A stretch of DNA of 64,000 nt, taken from positions 16,371 through 80,370 of the forward strand of contig CAJUTL010000005.1 in the NCBI GenBank assembly GCA_910589395.1, written 5' to 3'. This document shows, in pieces, positions 40,903 through 48,458 of this stretch. The translations under genes were made by a program, and so were the position numbers. Source of the stretch: an uncultured Oscillospiraceae bacterium. GTDB lineage: Bacteria > Bacillota_A > Clostridia > Oscillospirales > Acutalibacteraceae. The notes beneath the pieces were generated by a model that saw only the letters and a list, made by a program, of their open reading frames with translations, was not told the DNA's origin and ran no database searches. The stretch's first letter is position 1. The number at the start of each line of letters is the position of its first letter.

Positions 40903-42501
40903 ATGGAGAAAAGAGATATGATAAAATCGCTGCAAACTGCCATTGAAAACAAAATGTCCGCCGTGGTGCTGGCGCTGCTTGTGATCCAGCCGGTAATGGA
41001 CGTGCTCTCTTATTTCCTGGGGGAAATGGGGAGCAACGCCCTTTCTACCGCTTTGCGCTTCCTGTTGCTGGCAGCGGTGGCGTTTCTGGGTTTCTTTGTC
41101 AGCAGCAAAAAGAAGATCTACTTTTTATTTTACGGAGCGGTAGCCCTGTTCTGGATCGCCCATATGCTGAACTGCCGCCGGATCGGCTACCAGTCCTTTG
41201 TGGCGGATATGGCGAATTTTCTGCGTATTTTGAATTTCCCCATCTTTACCCTTTCCTTCGTCACCTTTTTTCAAAAGGGAAAGGAGATCCAGAAAAGCAT
41301 TTATCTGGGCTTTGCCGTCAATCTGGGAGAGGTCCTGCTGTTTACGGCCCTTCCCTGGGTTTTGGGCCGCCCGGTTTACACCTACGGCGTTTTGCAGGTT
41401 GGGGTGCTGGGCTGGTTCAGCGTTCCCAGCGCTCAGAGTGCCATTATTGTTTTACTGGTTCCCCTGGCGCTTTTATGGGCGTACCGCACCGGGAAATATC
41501 CCGTGTTTTTGGGGGTCATGCTTCTCAGCTTTGGCCTGATGTTCGTCACGGGAACAAAGCTCACCTTCTATTCCATTTTCATCATCGCGGGGGCCTTTGG
41601 GTTCCTGTTTGCCCTGAATTTGAAAAAGAAATCGCTGAAATATGCTGCTCCTTTACTGCTTCTTCTGGTGCTGGTGTTCCTGTTCCGCCATCACTCGCCC
41701 ATGGCCCTGCGGGAGCAGATGTCCGCCTATGCCCGGAATAATTACGGCGCTCTGGTGGCGGAAAGCCTGGAAAACAGCGGCGCGGACGCGGAACTGATCC
41801 GAACGATCCAGAACGGCTTTGACGCGGCAAATACCTCAGAGGAGAAGCTGGAGCAGATCCGCCGAAGCCTGATCGGCGTGTATACGGATAAAGAGGTGTA
41901 CGGCGTTTTCCTGAAAAACCTCCACGATCGTTTTGGCGTGTACAATGTGATGGCGGCCTATGGGTACACCACAGAGCCCTCTATTTTGTCGGATTCCCGT
42001 ATGCGAAAGTCCATTTTTGCCAAGTTGGTGTGGGAGGAAAAGGATTTCGCTACCCGGCTTTTGGGCTTTGAATACAGCGATATGCTGATGGGCGGGGAAA
42101 TTTACGACCTGGAAAATGATTTCCCGGCAGTGTACTATTTTTGTGGCTATTTGGGCTTTGGCCTGTACCTGCTGTTTTTTGCCTACCTGGCCTTTATTAT
42201 CCTGAGGGCCTTTTTCCGGGATATCGCTGCCTGTATTGCGGAGCGAAAGGGAAAGCCCGGAAACCCCGTGCTCAAGGGGGCGGGCTCCTTCTGGCAGGGA
42301 GTGCAGCGTTTCCTTACTATAGAAATGGGAGCGGTGGGCATGACCTTTTTACTTGCCATTATCGCCGCCCAGATCTCCGGCAATGTACTCCGCCGCCCCA
42401 ATGTGACGGTGTATTTTGCCGCCGCCTCAGCCTGTGTGTACCATCTTACGGTGGATCTGCGGCGAAAGGAAGAGCCCCACGACCTGATCGGGGGGTTCTA
42501 G
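40903..42501 (+). CDS. O-antigen ligase/polymerase-like membrane protein, copy 2
   Basis: 532 residues, a tandem paralogue of the previous gene. Matching blocks include LLVIQPVMDVLSYFLGEMGS, LGWFSVPSAQSAIIVLLVP, FVTGTKLTFYSIFIIAGAF and QISGNVLRRPNVTVYFAAAS. The extramembrane region (about 275-400) differs most, as expected for a substrate-specific part. ATG at 40903 is close to AAGGAG; ATG at 40918 is an alternative. No glycosyltransferase or flippase genes are nearby. Confidence 0.75.
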   Translation: MEKRDMIKSLQTAIENKMSAVVLALLVIQPVMDVLSYFLGEMGSNALSTALRFLLLAAVAFLGFFVSSKKKIYFLFYGAVALFWIAHMLNCRRIGYQSFVADMANFLRILNFPIFTLSFVTFFQKGKEIQKSIYLGFAVNLGEVLLFTALPWVLGRPVYTYGVLQVGVLGWFSVPSAQSAIIVLLVPLALLWAYRTGKYPVFLGVMLLSFGLMFVTGTKLTFYSIFIIAGAFGFLFALNLKKKSLKYAAPLLLLLVLVFLFRHHSPMALREQMSAYARNNYGALVAESLENSGADAELIRTIQNGFDAANTSEEKLEQIRRSLIGVYTDKEVYGVFLKNLHDRFGVYNVMAAYGYTTEPSILSDSRMRKSIFAKLVWEEKDFATRLLGFEYSDMLMGGEIYDLENDFPAVYYFCGYLGFGLYLLFFAYLAFIILRAFFRDIAACIAERKGKPGNPVLKGAGSFWQGVQRFLTIEMGAVGMTFLLAIIAAQISGNVLRRPNVTVYFAAASACVYHLTVDLRRKEEPHDLIGGF

Positions 42502-42522
42502 ATACTAGATGCTAGACGCTGG

Positions 42523-42565
42523 ATTGCACCGGAAAACCGAGCGCTGCTCGGTTTTCCGGTGCAAT
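42523..42565. repeat. Perfect 20-bp palindromic hairpin
   Basis: ATTGCACCGGAAAACCGAGC and its reverse complement flank a GCT loop, 22 bases after the second ligase-like gene. It can serve as a transcription terminator but lacks a T-tract. Confidence 0.7.
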
Positions 42566-42975
42566 GCCACATGATGGGGAATTAGCAATTAGTAATTAGC
42601 AATGAATGGCAAGTCTCCCTCTTTCCGTCATCCTGTTCTTTCTCTGTCATCCTGCTTTTTTCTGTCATCCTGAGCAAAAGCAAAGCAAGCTTTGCTTTTG
42701 CTCAGGATCTCGTCCTTCAGCTCTTTACTCAGGAATTGAGGTTGAGATATTCACCAAGAAAGCAGGGCGAGCCCCGCTTTTTGCTTAGTAAGACAGCAGA
42801 GGCTGCCTTTTTCCCTGACCTTACTAATTGCTCATTCCTAATTTCTAATTTCTTAATTGCCCTCGCGCCTTTTCTAACAACTAACAACTAAAGACCGAGA
42901 TCCTTCGCTTCGCTCAGGATGACAAAGTGGGGGCCTTTTCTCTTTCTAAACAACTAACGACTAATAACTAACAAC
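42566..42975. repeat. Composite intergenic repeat block 8
   Basis: The gap 42502-43067 has no gene. Modules: AATTAGCAATTAGTAATTAG (42580-42599), three spaced GTCATCCTG units (42627-42671), GAGCAAAAGCAAAGC/GCTTTGCTTTTGCTC (42671-42703), CTAATTGCTCATTCCTAATT (42824-42845), reverse-oriented CTAACAACTAACAACTA tracts (42883 and 42950-42978) and GATCCTTCGCTTCGCTCAGGATGACA. Here the modules are mostly in reverse orientation relative to other blocks. Confidence 0.7.
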
Positions 42976-42978
42976 TAA

Positions 42979-43019
42979 AAGCCCAGAGCCTGTAATTCAG
43001 TACAGGCTCCGGGCTTTTA
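42979..43019. terminator. Bidirectional terminator
   Basis: AAAAGCCC-GAGCCTGTA pairs with TACAGGCTC-GGGCTTTT (one mismatch). It can end the 60-residue minus-strand gene that stops at 43068. Confidence 0.7.
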
Positions 43020-43067
43020 GAGAGTATATGAGTGATGAAAAAAGAGTTGTACGCAATTTGGTTTCAC

Positions 43068-43250
43068 TTAGGCTACAAAGAAGCCGTTCTGGAAGGGAGA
43101 GAGCCCGCCCTTTACTACAGCATAGTTTGCCATGTAACCGGCGCTGCCGTTTAAGAAGCGATCAAAACGGGAAGGCTTGTGAGCAGCTTTCTGACTGCCC
43201 GTGGTCTTGTGAATAGTTCTGGAGGTGTAAGTGTTGTTTGTGTTTTTCAT
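43068..43250 (-). CDS. Small orphan protein of 60 residues
   Basis: A short gene with strong expression signals: AAGGAG before the ATG at 43250 and a consensus promoter 74 bases upstream. The product starts MKNTNNTYTSRTIHKTTGSQ, has a basic middle (AAHKPSRFDRFLNGS) and a small, Gly/Ala/aromatic C-terminus (GYMANYAVVKGGLSPFQNGF). There is no signal peptide, cysteine or double-glycine leader. Possibilities include a small regulatory or toxin-like peptide, but nothing in the neighbourhood decides this. Confidence 0.65.
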   Translation of the reverse strand: MKNTNNTYTSRTIHKTTGSQKAAHKPSRFDRFLNGSAGYMANYAVVKGGLSPFQNGFFVA

Positions 43251-43323
43251 GAAAACTACTCCTTTGCTGTAAGATACGCCTGTCATACTGTTTGATAGGC
43301 GGTTTGCTTTTTTCTATGGCTCT

Positions 43324-43352
43324 ATTATATGCCGTGTTTATAAATTTGTCAA
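43324..43352 (-). promoter_or_regulatory. Promoter of the 60-residue orphan gene
   Basis: On the minus strand TTGACA (43347-43352), 17 bases, TATAAT (43324-43329): a full consensus promoter. The AT-rich stretch 43353-43480 upstream holds no gene. Confidence 0.8.
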
Positions 43353-43483
43353 GCGTTTTTATAAAGATTTTTGAAAAATTTTTTGGAAGTTCATAAATCT
43401 ATAAAATTCCAGGAAATTAGCGGGATTCAGCGAGGTGGATCATATGAAAAGGAGGGAGATAGATAAAAAAATTTAGAAAAAGC

Positions 43484-43527
43484 TTTAGAAAAAACAAAAA
43501 AAGGAAGAGGAAATCACCTCTTCCTTT
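43484..43527 (-). terminator. Terminator, minus strand, after the LacI gene
   Basis: AAAGGAAGAGG/CCTCTTCCTTT stem with, on the minus strand, a T-rich tail of 7 T, G, 6 T. A second hairpin (CCTTGCGTTCT/AGAACGCAGG, about 43546-43573) lies between it and the LacI stop. Confidence 0.75.
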
Positions 43528-43610
43528 ATAAACATATTTAGAGCCTTGCGTTCTACTGAAACAGAACGCAGGATATGGTGCTTGGGAGCGCTCCTTCCGG
43601 AAAATGTGCC

Positions 43611-44675
43611 TTATTCCGCGTTTAAGTCCTTTACGCTGTCCCGAATCACCAGCTCAGCGGGAAGCTCGTATTTCAGCAGGGTAGAAGAAAAGCCCGACCG
43701 CCGCAGCTTACGAAGATCCTGAAGAAGCAGAATGCAGGTGCGGCCCATCAGCTGGCTGGAATTTTTTACGGTAGTCAGCCTGGGAGAAACCATTTTGGAA
43801 ATGGGGTTATTGTCAAAGCCTGTTACAGAAATGTCTTCCGGTACGCGGTATCCCAGCTGCCGTAAAGCGTTTACGGTACGCATGGCCTGCCGGTCGTTTT
43901 CGCATACCAAGGCGGTGGGCAGGTGCTCCGCCTGGGAAAAAGCCTGCACCAGCTTCTGATGATCGTACAGATCGTCGTCTACTCCGGCCCGGAAGAAAAA
44001 TTCCCGGTGCTCTTCCAGACCCAGCTCGGCAAGAGAGCAGCGAAAGCACTGGCGGCGGTCCTTTTGCCAGCCGAATTCCCAGCCGCTGGAAATATAGCCG
44101 ATCTCCTTGTGGCCACAGCTTTTCAGATAGCTTACAATATTGTACATGCTTTGGCGGTTATCGACCCGAACACTGTTGACAGGCAGCGCGGGATCGTAAA
44201 CATCGATGAACACCGCGGGCACTTCTATTTCCTGGATCTCCCGCAAAATCTCTTCGGTGATCCGATGGGTCTGTACCACCGCGCCCACAATGCTCCCGCT
44301 GCGCCGGAACAACTCCGCCGGGCTTGTGCCGTTTTGGCACTTCATGTGAAATACCACCAAATTCAAATGATTGTCCCTGGCCTCCGCCTCGGCGCCCTCC
44401 AGAATACCGGGGAAAAAGGAAAAATCGTCCTCCTCATCATCGCAGTCCAAATAAGAAAGAAAGGCGATGGATTTGCAGCCGCTTTCGGCAGAAGCGATGG
44501 CAGGAGCTTCCCCCTCCCGGCAGGATTCGCACATCATGCTTTCACAGTCCAGCTCCCGTATCTTTTTCAGCAAAGACTGGCGCAGAGAATCGCTGATCCC
44601 GGGCTTGTTATTCAGCACCAATGAAATGGTGGCGGGCGATACACCCAGCTTTTTCGCAAGATCCTTGGCTTTCAC
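43611..44675 (-). CDS. LacI family transcriptional regulator
   Basis: 354 residues. The N-terminal helix-turn-helix and hinge are KAKDLAKKLGVSPATISLVL and NNKPGISDSLRQSLLKKIRE; the periplasmic-binding-like effector domain follows (SIVGAVVQTHRITEEILREI; TALVCENDRQAMRTVNALRQ; ISVTGFDNNPISKMVSPRLT). The GTG at 44675 with TGAGGTG six bases upstream is the best start; the 8-codon extension lacks support. A perfect palindrome just after its -10 box suggests autoregulation. The target genes were probably the sugar genes now decayed next to it. Confidence 0.88.
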   Translation of the reverse strand: MKAKDLAKKLGVSPATISLVLNNKPGISDSLRQSLLKKIRELDCESMMCESCREGEAPAIASAESGCKSIAFLSYLDCDDEEDDFSFFPGILEGAEAEARDNHLNLVVFHMKCQNGTSPAELFRRSGSIVGAVVQTHRITEEILREIQEIEVPAVFIDVYDPALPVNSVRVDNRQSMYNIVSYLKSCGHKEIGYISSGWEFGWQKDRRQCFRCSLAELGLEEHREFFFRAGVDDDLYDHQKLVQAFSQAEHLPTALVCENDRQAMRTVNALRQLGYRVPEDISVTGFDNNPISKMVSPRLTTVKNSSQLMGRTCILLLQDLRKLRRSGFSSTLLKYELPAELVIRDSVKDLNAE

Positions 44676-44712
44676 AGGCAACACCTCAAAAATACGCAAA
44701 GACTGTTTTATA

Positions 44713-44754
44713 AAGTTTATAAACTTATTATATCAGATTCCCCGAAAAATGCAA
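44713..44754 (-). promoter_or_regulatory. LacI gene promoter and palindromic operator
   Basis: On the minus strand TTGCAT (44749-44754), 16 bases, TATAAT (44727-44732), directly followed by the 14-bp perfect palindrome AAGTTTATAAACTT (44713-44726). The -35 lies inside the truncated AraC reading frame. Confidence 0.6.
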
Positions 44755-45199
44755 GAGGCGATTTTGCGCAAGGAAGGGAGAGAGCTTTGCGCAGGCCTCC
44801 GCCCGGTAAAAGGGAGGCTTCTCCTCCAGTTCTCCAAGGATCTCCCGAAGCCGCCGGGCGGTTTCCTGATCCGCGATAAAGGGCTGTATCTCCTCTTTGG
44901 GCATATCCCGGACGGCTGTCAGAAGGGGAGACACTAAAAAATAGCTGTACCGGCAGAATTCCGGCGCATAGAAGGTGTGCAGGCGGTTGGGATTGATCAC
45001 CGCCAGCTCGCCGGCCTTGATTGGGATCTTCAGGGTATCCGATACGGCGATCCCACTGCCCTCCGTGCAGAAAAGCAGCTCCGTGGCCTCGTGCCAGTGC
45101 AAAAAAGCGCTTTCTTCATTGTGCTCCAGCACGGCTGAGGAAAAAAACGGGAAGCTCGGAATCGTCGTAAACGTCAGCATCGTATTCATAGAAATTCAT
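44728..45199 (-). pseudogene. AraC family regulator, frameshifted and lacking its DNA-binding domain
   Basis: The ribosome site GGAGGT (45206-45211) points to an ATG at 45199 whose frame reads MNFYEYDADVYDDSELPVFF, the typical start of Clostridial AraC regulators. The rest of the cupin domain (SSAVLEHNEESAFLHWHEAT, then INPNRLHTFYAPEF) is in the next frame. Removing one T from the run of seven at 45141-45147 would join them. The protein then stops after about 155 residues (FLAQNRLLHFSGNLI), so the usual C-terminal helix-turn-helix domains are absent. Two independent lesions make this a decayed gene; a cupin-only product from ATG 45189 remains possible. Confidence 0.7.
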
Positions 45200-45303
45200 C
45201 AACGTACCTCCTTGTGCAAAATCGGACAAGCTTTCTGCAAGACTCTTGCTTTACTTCACAGGAATATCCAAGGTAAAATAAAGCCAGAGAGGAGTGAAAA
45301 AAT

Positions 45304-45627
45304 ATGTTCCAATTTCCAATCGGCGTCTTGCTGGATTCCTTCCGTACCGACCCGGAAACCGCCATGAAGCGGGCCTCCCGGCTGGGGCTGAAGGGAATAC
45401 AGGTGTATGCCACATGGGGTGAAATGGCCTCCGAAAACATGACTTCCGCCCGCAGAAAGGAATTTCTTTCCATGGCGGACTCCTATGACCTGAAGATCTC
45501 CGCCCTGTGCGGCGACCTGGGGCACGGCTTTTTTAATCCGGAAACGAATCCGGAGGCTATTGAACGCTCCAAAAGAATTTTGGAGCTGGCAAAGGAGCTA
45601 GGCTCCAATGCCGGAACAATCCTCTGA
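45304..45627 (+). pseudogene. Sugar phosphate isomerase/epimerase, 5' fragment
   Basis: 107 residues matching the N-terminal third of xylose-isomerase-like TIM-barrel epimerases: FQFPIGVLLDSFRTDPETAM, GLKGIQVYATWGEM, AALCGDLGHGF-like ISALCGDLGHGF. Such enzymes are about 270 residues long. The frame ends (ELAKELGSNAGTIL, stop) just where phosphopentomutase sequence begins, so the 3' two thirds are missing. GGAGTGAAAAAAT precedes the ATG. Confidence 0.75.
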
Positions 45628-46594
45628 TTTTTCCGGCTGCATTGCCCGAATGCGGGAACTTTCCCGGGGGAAGGACACCATTACCGGGCATTGGGAGATC
45701 GCGGGAATCTTATCGGAGCAGGCTCTTCCCACCTATCCATTGGGCTTTCCGGAAGAATTTTGCCGGGAGTTTTCCCGGCAGATCGGGCGGGGGCTGCTGT
45801 GTAACCGGCCCTATTCCGGCACTCAGATGCTTTGCGATTATGGCGAGCGCCATTTGCAAAGCGGAGACCTGATCCTTTACACCTCCGCAGACAGCGTGTG
45901 CCAGCTTGCCGCCTATGAAGAGCTGGTTCCGGTGGAACAGCTTTATGAATACTGCGAGATCGCCAGAAGCATGCTAAAGGTGGGCAGGGTGATCGCCCGT
46001 CCCTTCCGCGGGAAAGCCCCCGCGTTTGAGCGCACCTCGGCCCGCCGGGATTTTTCTCTTTCTCCCCCCGGTACGACCATGCTGGACGTTTTGCGGGAAA
46101 ACGGTCTGGAAACCATTGCCGTTGGGAAAATCGAGGATATTTTTGCCGGGCGCTCCATCAGCCGGGCCATTCACACGGAGGATAACAGAGACGGCATGGA
46201 GCGAACTGCGGCCATTGCCCGGGAGGAATTTCAGGGCCTCTGCTTTGTGAACCTGGTGGATTTCGATATGAAATACGGCCACCGCAACGATATTGAGGGC
46301 TACGCCCGGGCTCTTTCCGAATTCGATCGGTGGTTGGGAAGCTTTCTTTCCCTTCTGGGGTGGGAGGATCTGCTGCTCATCACCGCCGACCACGGCTGCG
46401 ATCCTTCGTTCCCCGGCACGGACCACACCCGGGAGTACACGCCCATGCTGGCCTGGGGCGCTTCCGTGAAGTACGGCGGGAATTTGGGAACTCGGGAGGG
46501 CTTTCTGGATCTTGGCAAAACAGTTCTGGAATATTTTGAATTGCCGAACACGCTGCCCGGAAACTCTTTTTGGCGTGAGATCAGTCTTTCGTAA
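45608..46594 (+). pseudogene. deoB: Phosphopentomutase DeoB lacking its N-terminus
   Basis: 328 residues aligning with DeoB from about residue 75 to the end; the full enzyme is about 390. The phosphorylated-Thr motif is kept (RGKDTITGHWEI), as are the C-terminal metal ligands (LVDFDMKYGHRND, ITADHGCDPSFPGTDHTREY). The N-terminal block with the first metal Asp (normally LDSVGIG) is gone. The junction with the epimerase fragment at about 45600-45630 looks like a deletion between two once separate genes. Without the first metal site the product is probably inactive. Confidence 0.75.
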
Positions 46595-46608
46595 TTTTGA
46601 AAAGATCA

Positions 46609-46637
46609 TTGACAAATCTTTTGGGGAATACTACAAT
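46609..46637 (+). promoter_or_regulatory. Promoter of the thiT leader
   Basis: TTGACA (46609-46614), 17 bases, TACAAT (46632-46637). Confidence 0.75.
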
Positions 46638-46672
46638 AAAAGGTGAAAAATGAAAGAAGGGGTGCAAAAGAT

Positions 46673-46884
46673 TGTCTTTGCGGAGCAAAGCCAATCTTCT
46701 TGGAGTTTGCGAAGCAAACTCCTCAAAGGAGAAGGGTTTTGTCTTTGCGGAGCAAAGCCAATCTTCTTGGAGTTTGCGAAGCAAACTCCTCAAAGGAGAA
46801 TGGTTTTGTCTTTGCGGAGCAAAGCCGATCTTCCTGGAGTTTGCGAAGCAAACTCCTCAAAGGAGAATGGTTTTGTCTTTGCAA
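46673..46884 (+). repeat. 67-bp tandem repeat in the thiT leader
   Basis: Three copies begin at 46673, 46740 and 46807 and a truncated fourth at 46874. Each unit folds into two hairpins: CTTTGC-GGA-GCAAAG and GGAGTTTGC-GAA-GCAAACTCC. Copies differ at only a few positions. Because 67 is not a multiple of three, the repeat shifts frame each time, and all three forward frames stay open. It sits between the promoter and the TPP riboswitch. Confidence 0.9.
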
Positions 46885-46917
46885 TGTGTGGACGATCTTC
46901 CCGGAAAGTTGATTTAT

Positions 46918-47010
46918 TTCCTTTCCGGGTGCTGAGAGGAGCTTCGAGCTTAAACCCTTTGCCCGACAGGGCAGGAACCTGATGCGGATAATACCGACGT
47001 AGGGAGCATT
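46918..47010 (+). promoter_or_regulatory. TPP riboswitch (THI element)
   Basis: The conserved core is present: GGGTGCTGAGAGG, then AAACCCTTT, GAACCTGATGCGGATAATAC and CGACGTAGGGA. It binds thiamine pyrophosphate and controls the downstream thiamine transporter. A preceding CCCGGAAAG/CTTTCCGGG pair (46901-46929) overlaps the 5' edge of the aptamer and could compete with it. Confidence 0.93.
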
Positions 47011-47084
47011 TCATGATAGGCCGGGCGAGAAGCCCGAACTGGGTTTTGCGTGTCTGCCGCAAAGCGGCTTGTGAATGCGTTCTA

Positions 47085-47119
47085 TGTCATTTGGGAGAAA
47101 TTCTCAAGTGGCATTTTTT
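47085..47119 (+). terminator. Riboswitch expression-platform terminator
   Basis: TGTCATTTGGGAG pairs with TTCTCAAGTGGCA (several G-U pairs) and is followed by six T. It lies between the aptamer and thiT, as in transcription-attenuating TPP switches. Confidence 0.75.
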
Positions 47120-47154
47120 CATTTTTCAACATACTTTGTCCGAAGAAAGGAAAA

Positions 47155-47769
47155 ATGAAAATGAAGCAAAAAACGAAAAATCTGGTGTTGGGCGGCGTTT
47201 TGGTTGCTCTGGGAACGGTGTTTTCCTTTATCAAGGTGTTCGAGCTGCCCCAGGGCGGATCCATTACCCTTTGTTCCATGCTGCCGGTGATGCTGTTTGC
47301 TTATCTGTGCGGCACAAAATGGGGCTTGGCGGCAGGGCTTACCCACAGCGTTTTGCAGATTTTATTTGGGCTGAACGCCTTAAAGGGTATTACAGCCGGA
47401 GCGGTGGTGGGCTCCATTCTGTTGGATTATATCTTGGCCTTTACCGTACTGGGGCTTGCCGGTGTTTTGAGAAACAAAATAAAGCACGATGGCCTTTCGT
47501 TTACGTTGGGCTGCCTGATCGCCGGGCTGCTTCGGTATTTATGCTCCTTCCTGTCTGGTTGGATCCTGTGGGGTGAATTCGCCGACGCGAATTTTTCTCC
47601 CATGCTGGCAGGCATGAGCGGCAACACCCTGGCCTGTTTCTATTCTCTCGTTTATAACGGCAGCTATATGCTGCCCGAAATTGTCATCACCTGCATTGTC
47701 GCATTCGTTATTATGCAGACCGCAGGCCCGCAGCTGAAAAAGCTGGCGGGAGACACGGCGCAAGCATAG
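47155..47769 (+). CDS. thiT: Energy-coupled thiamine transporter ThiT (ECF S component)
   Basis: 204 residues with six helices. It starts KNLVLGGVLVALGTVFSFIK and carries the ThiT hallmarks LPQGGSITLCSMLPVMLFAY and RYLCSFLSGWILWGEFA, whose aromatic residues hold thiamine. It works with a shared ECF energising module encoded elsewhere. The TPP riboswitch upstream confirms the role. ATG 47155 or 47161; GAAAGGA lies 3 or 9 bases upstream, respectively. Confidence 0.95.
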   Translation: MKMKQKTKNLVLGGVLVALGTVFSFIKVFELPQGGSITLCSMLPVMLFAYLCGTKWGLAAGLTHSVLQILFGLNALKGITAGAVVGSILLDYILAFTVLGLAGVLRNKIKHDGLSFTLGCLIAGLLRYLCSFLSGWILWGEFADANFSPMLAGMSGNTLACFYSLVYNGSYMLPEIVITCIVAFVIMQTAGPQLKKLAGDTAQA

Positions 47770-47890
47770 CCTTCAAAGCTTGTACGCCTTATTCTGTTGG
47801 GAGAAGCGCTCAGAATAAGGCGGCGGGTTTCGGGAAAACTAAGGCTGTAAAACATGGTTTTACAAATCTCATCAAACGAGGTGCCTTAGT

Positions 47891-48214
47891 ATGAACAGAT
47901 TGGAATGTCAGGTCACGTCCTGCCAGCACTACTGCGATAACCTTTGCTGCCTCCCCGGAATTCAGGTGGACGGCCCCGCCGCTCGGGAAAGCAGCCAGAC
48001 CTGCTGCGATTCCTATGAGGAGCGCAGACAGGGCTCCGGTCAGAACTCCACCGACCATGTTCCCAGTGTGGACAGCTCCATCGATTGCAGCGCCGAGCAC
48101 TGCGCCTACAACAAAAATTGTAAGTGCGAAGCGGAATGCGTTTGTGTGGGCTGCTGCTGCGGGGACGTGTGCTCCAAGGGCGGTACCGAATGCTGTACCT
48201 TCCAGCCTGAATAA
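47891..48214 (+). CDS. DUF1540 domain-containing cysteine-rich protein
   Basis: 107 residues with 18 or so cysteines and two DUF1540 units: LECQVTSCQHYCDNLCCLPG and IDCSAEHCAYNKNCKCEAEC. The pattern suggests metal binding; members are common in spore-forming Firmicutes but the role is unknown. GAGGTG lies 7 bases before the ATG. Confidence 0.85.
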   Translation: MNRLECQVTSCQHYCDNLCCLPGIQVDGPAARESSQTCCDSYEERRQGSGQNSTDHVPSVDSSIDCSAEHCAYNKNCKCEAECVCVGCCCGDVCSKGGTECCTFQPE

Positions 48215-48230
48215 GCAGACGATTCGGGCA

Positions 48231-48268
48231 AAGCCCTGCTCCCCCTGCGGGAAGCAGGGCTGCTTTTT
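48231..48268 (+). terminator. Intrinsic terminator after the DUF1540 gene
   Basis: AGCCCTGCT/AGCAGGGCT stem followed by GCTTTTTG. Confidence 0.75.
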
Positions 48269-48314
48269 GCTCTTTTCTCAAAGGGAAACTTGTGTTATAC
48301 TGACTGCGAAAAAG

Positions 48315-48439
48315 TTAGAACTTGTACCAATGGAATAAAATGTACAGCTTTCCGGCAGATTTTATCGGGAACTGCGTTTTGTTCCCCGGTAAAGTCCGTT
48401 CAAAAATCTGCACGTGTATCCTATCGGTACAAGTTCTAA
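48315..48439. mobile_element. MITE-like element, family 2
   Basis: A 125-bp non-coding element with 14-bp perfect terminal inverted repeats, TTAGAACTTGTACC and GGTACAAGTTCTAA, flanked by TA as expected for a TA-targeting element. A shortened relative is at 18627-18660. It ends 20 bases before the HAD gene and must lie in that gene's leader or promoter region. Confidence 0.7.
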
Positions 48440-48458
48440 GAAAGAGAGAAGAGATCAT

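Noticed and set aside
44728..45189. Genuine stand-alone cupin protein
   Set aside because: The best ribosome site and the typical AraC N-terminus lie in another frame upstream (ATG 45199), so a frameshifted, truncated AraC gene explains the data better.
46673..46884. CRISPR array
   Set aside because: The repeats are contiguous 67-bp direct repeats without unique spacers, and no cas genes are near.
46643..46935. Three overlapping plus-strand ORFs of 87-110 codons in the thiT leader as protein genes
   Set aside because: All three frames are open only because the 67-bp repeat lacks stops; two of the three have no ribosome site. Kept only as a low-interest possibility for the 46650 frame.
47810..48281. 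Minus-strand frames over the DUF1540 gene
   Set aside because: The plus strand encodes two DUF1540 units with a ribosome site; the opposite frames are shadows.
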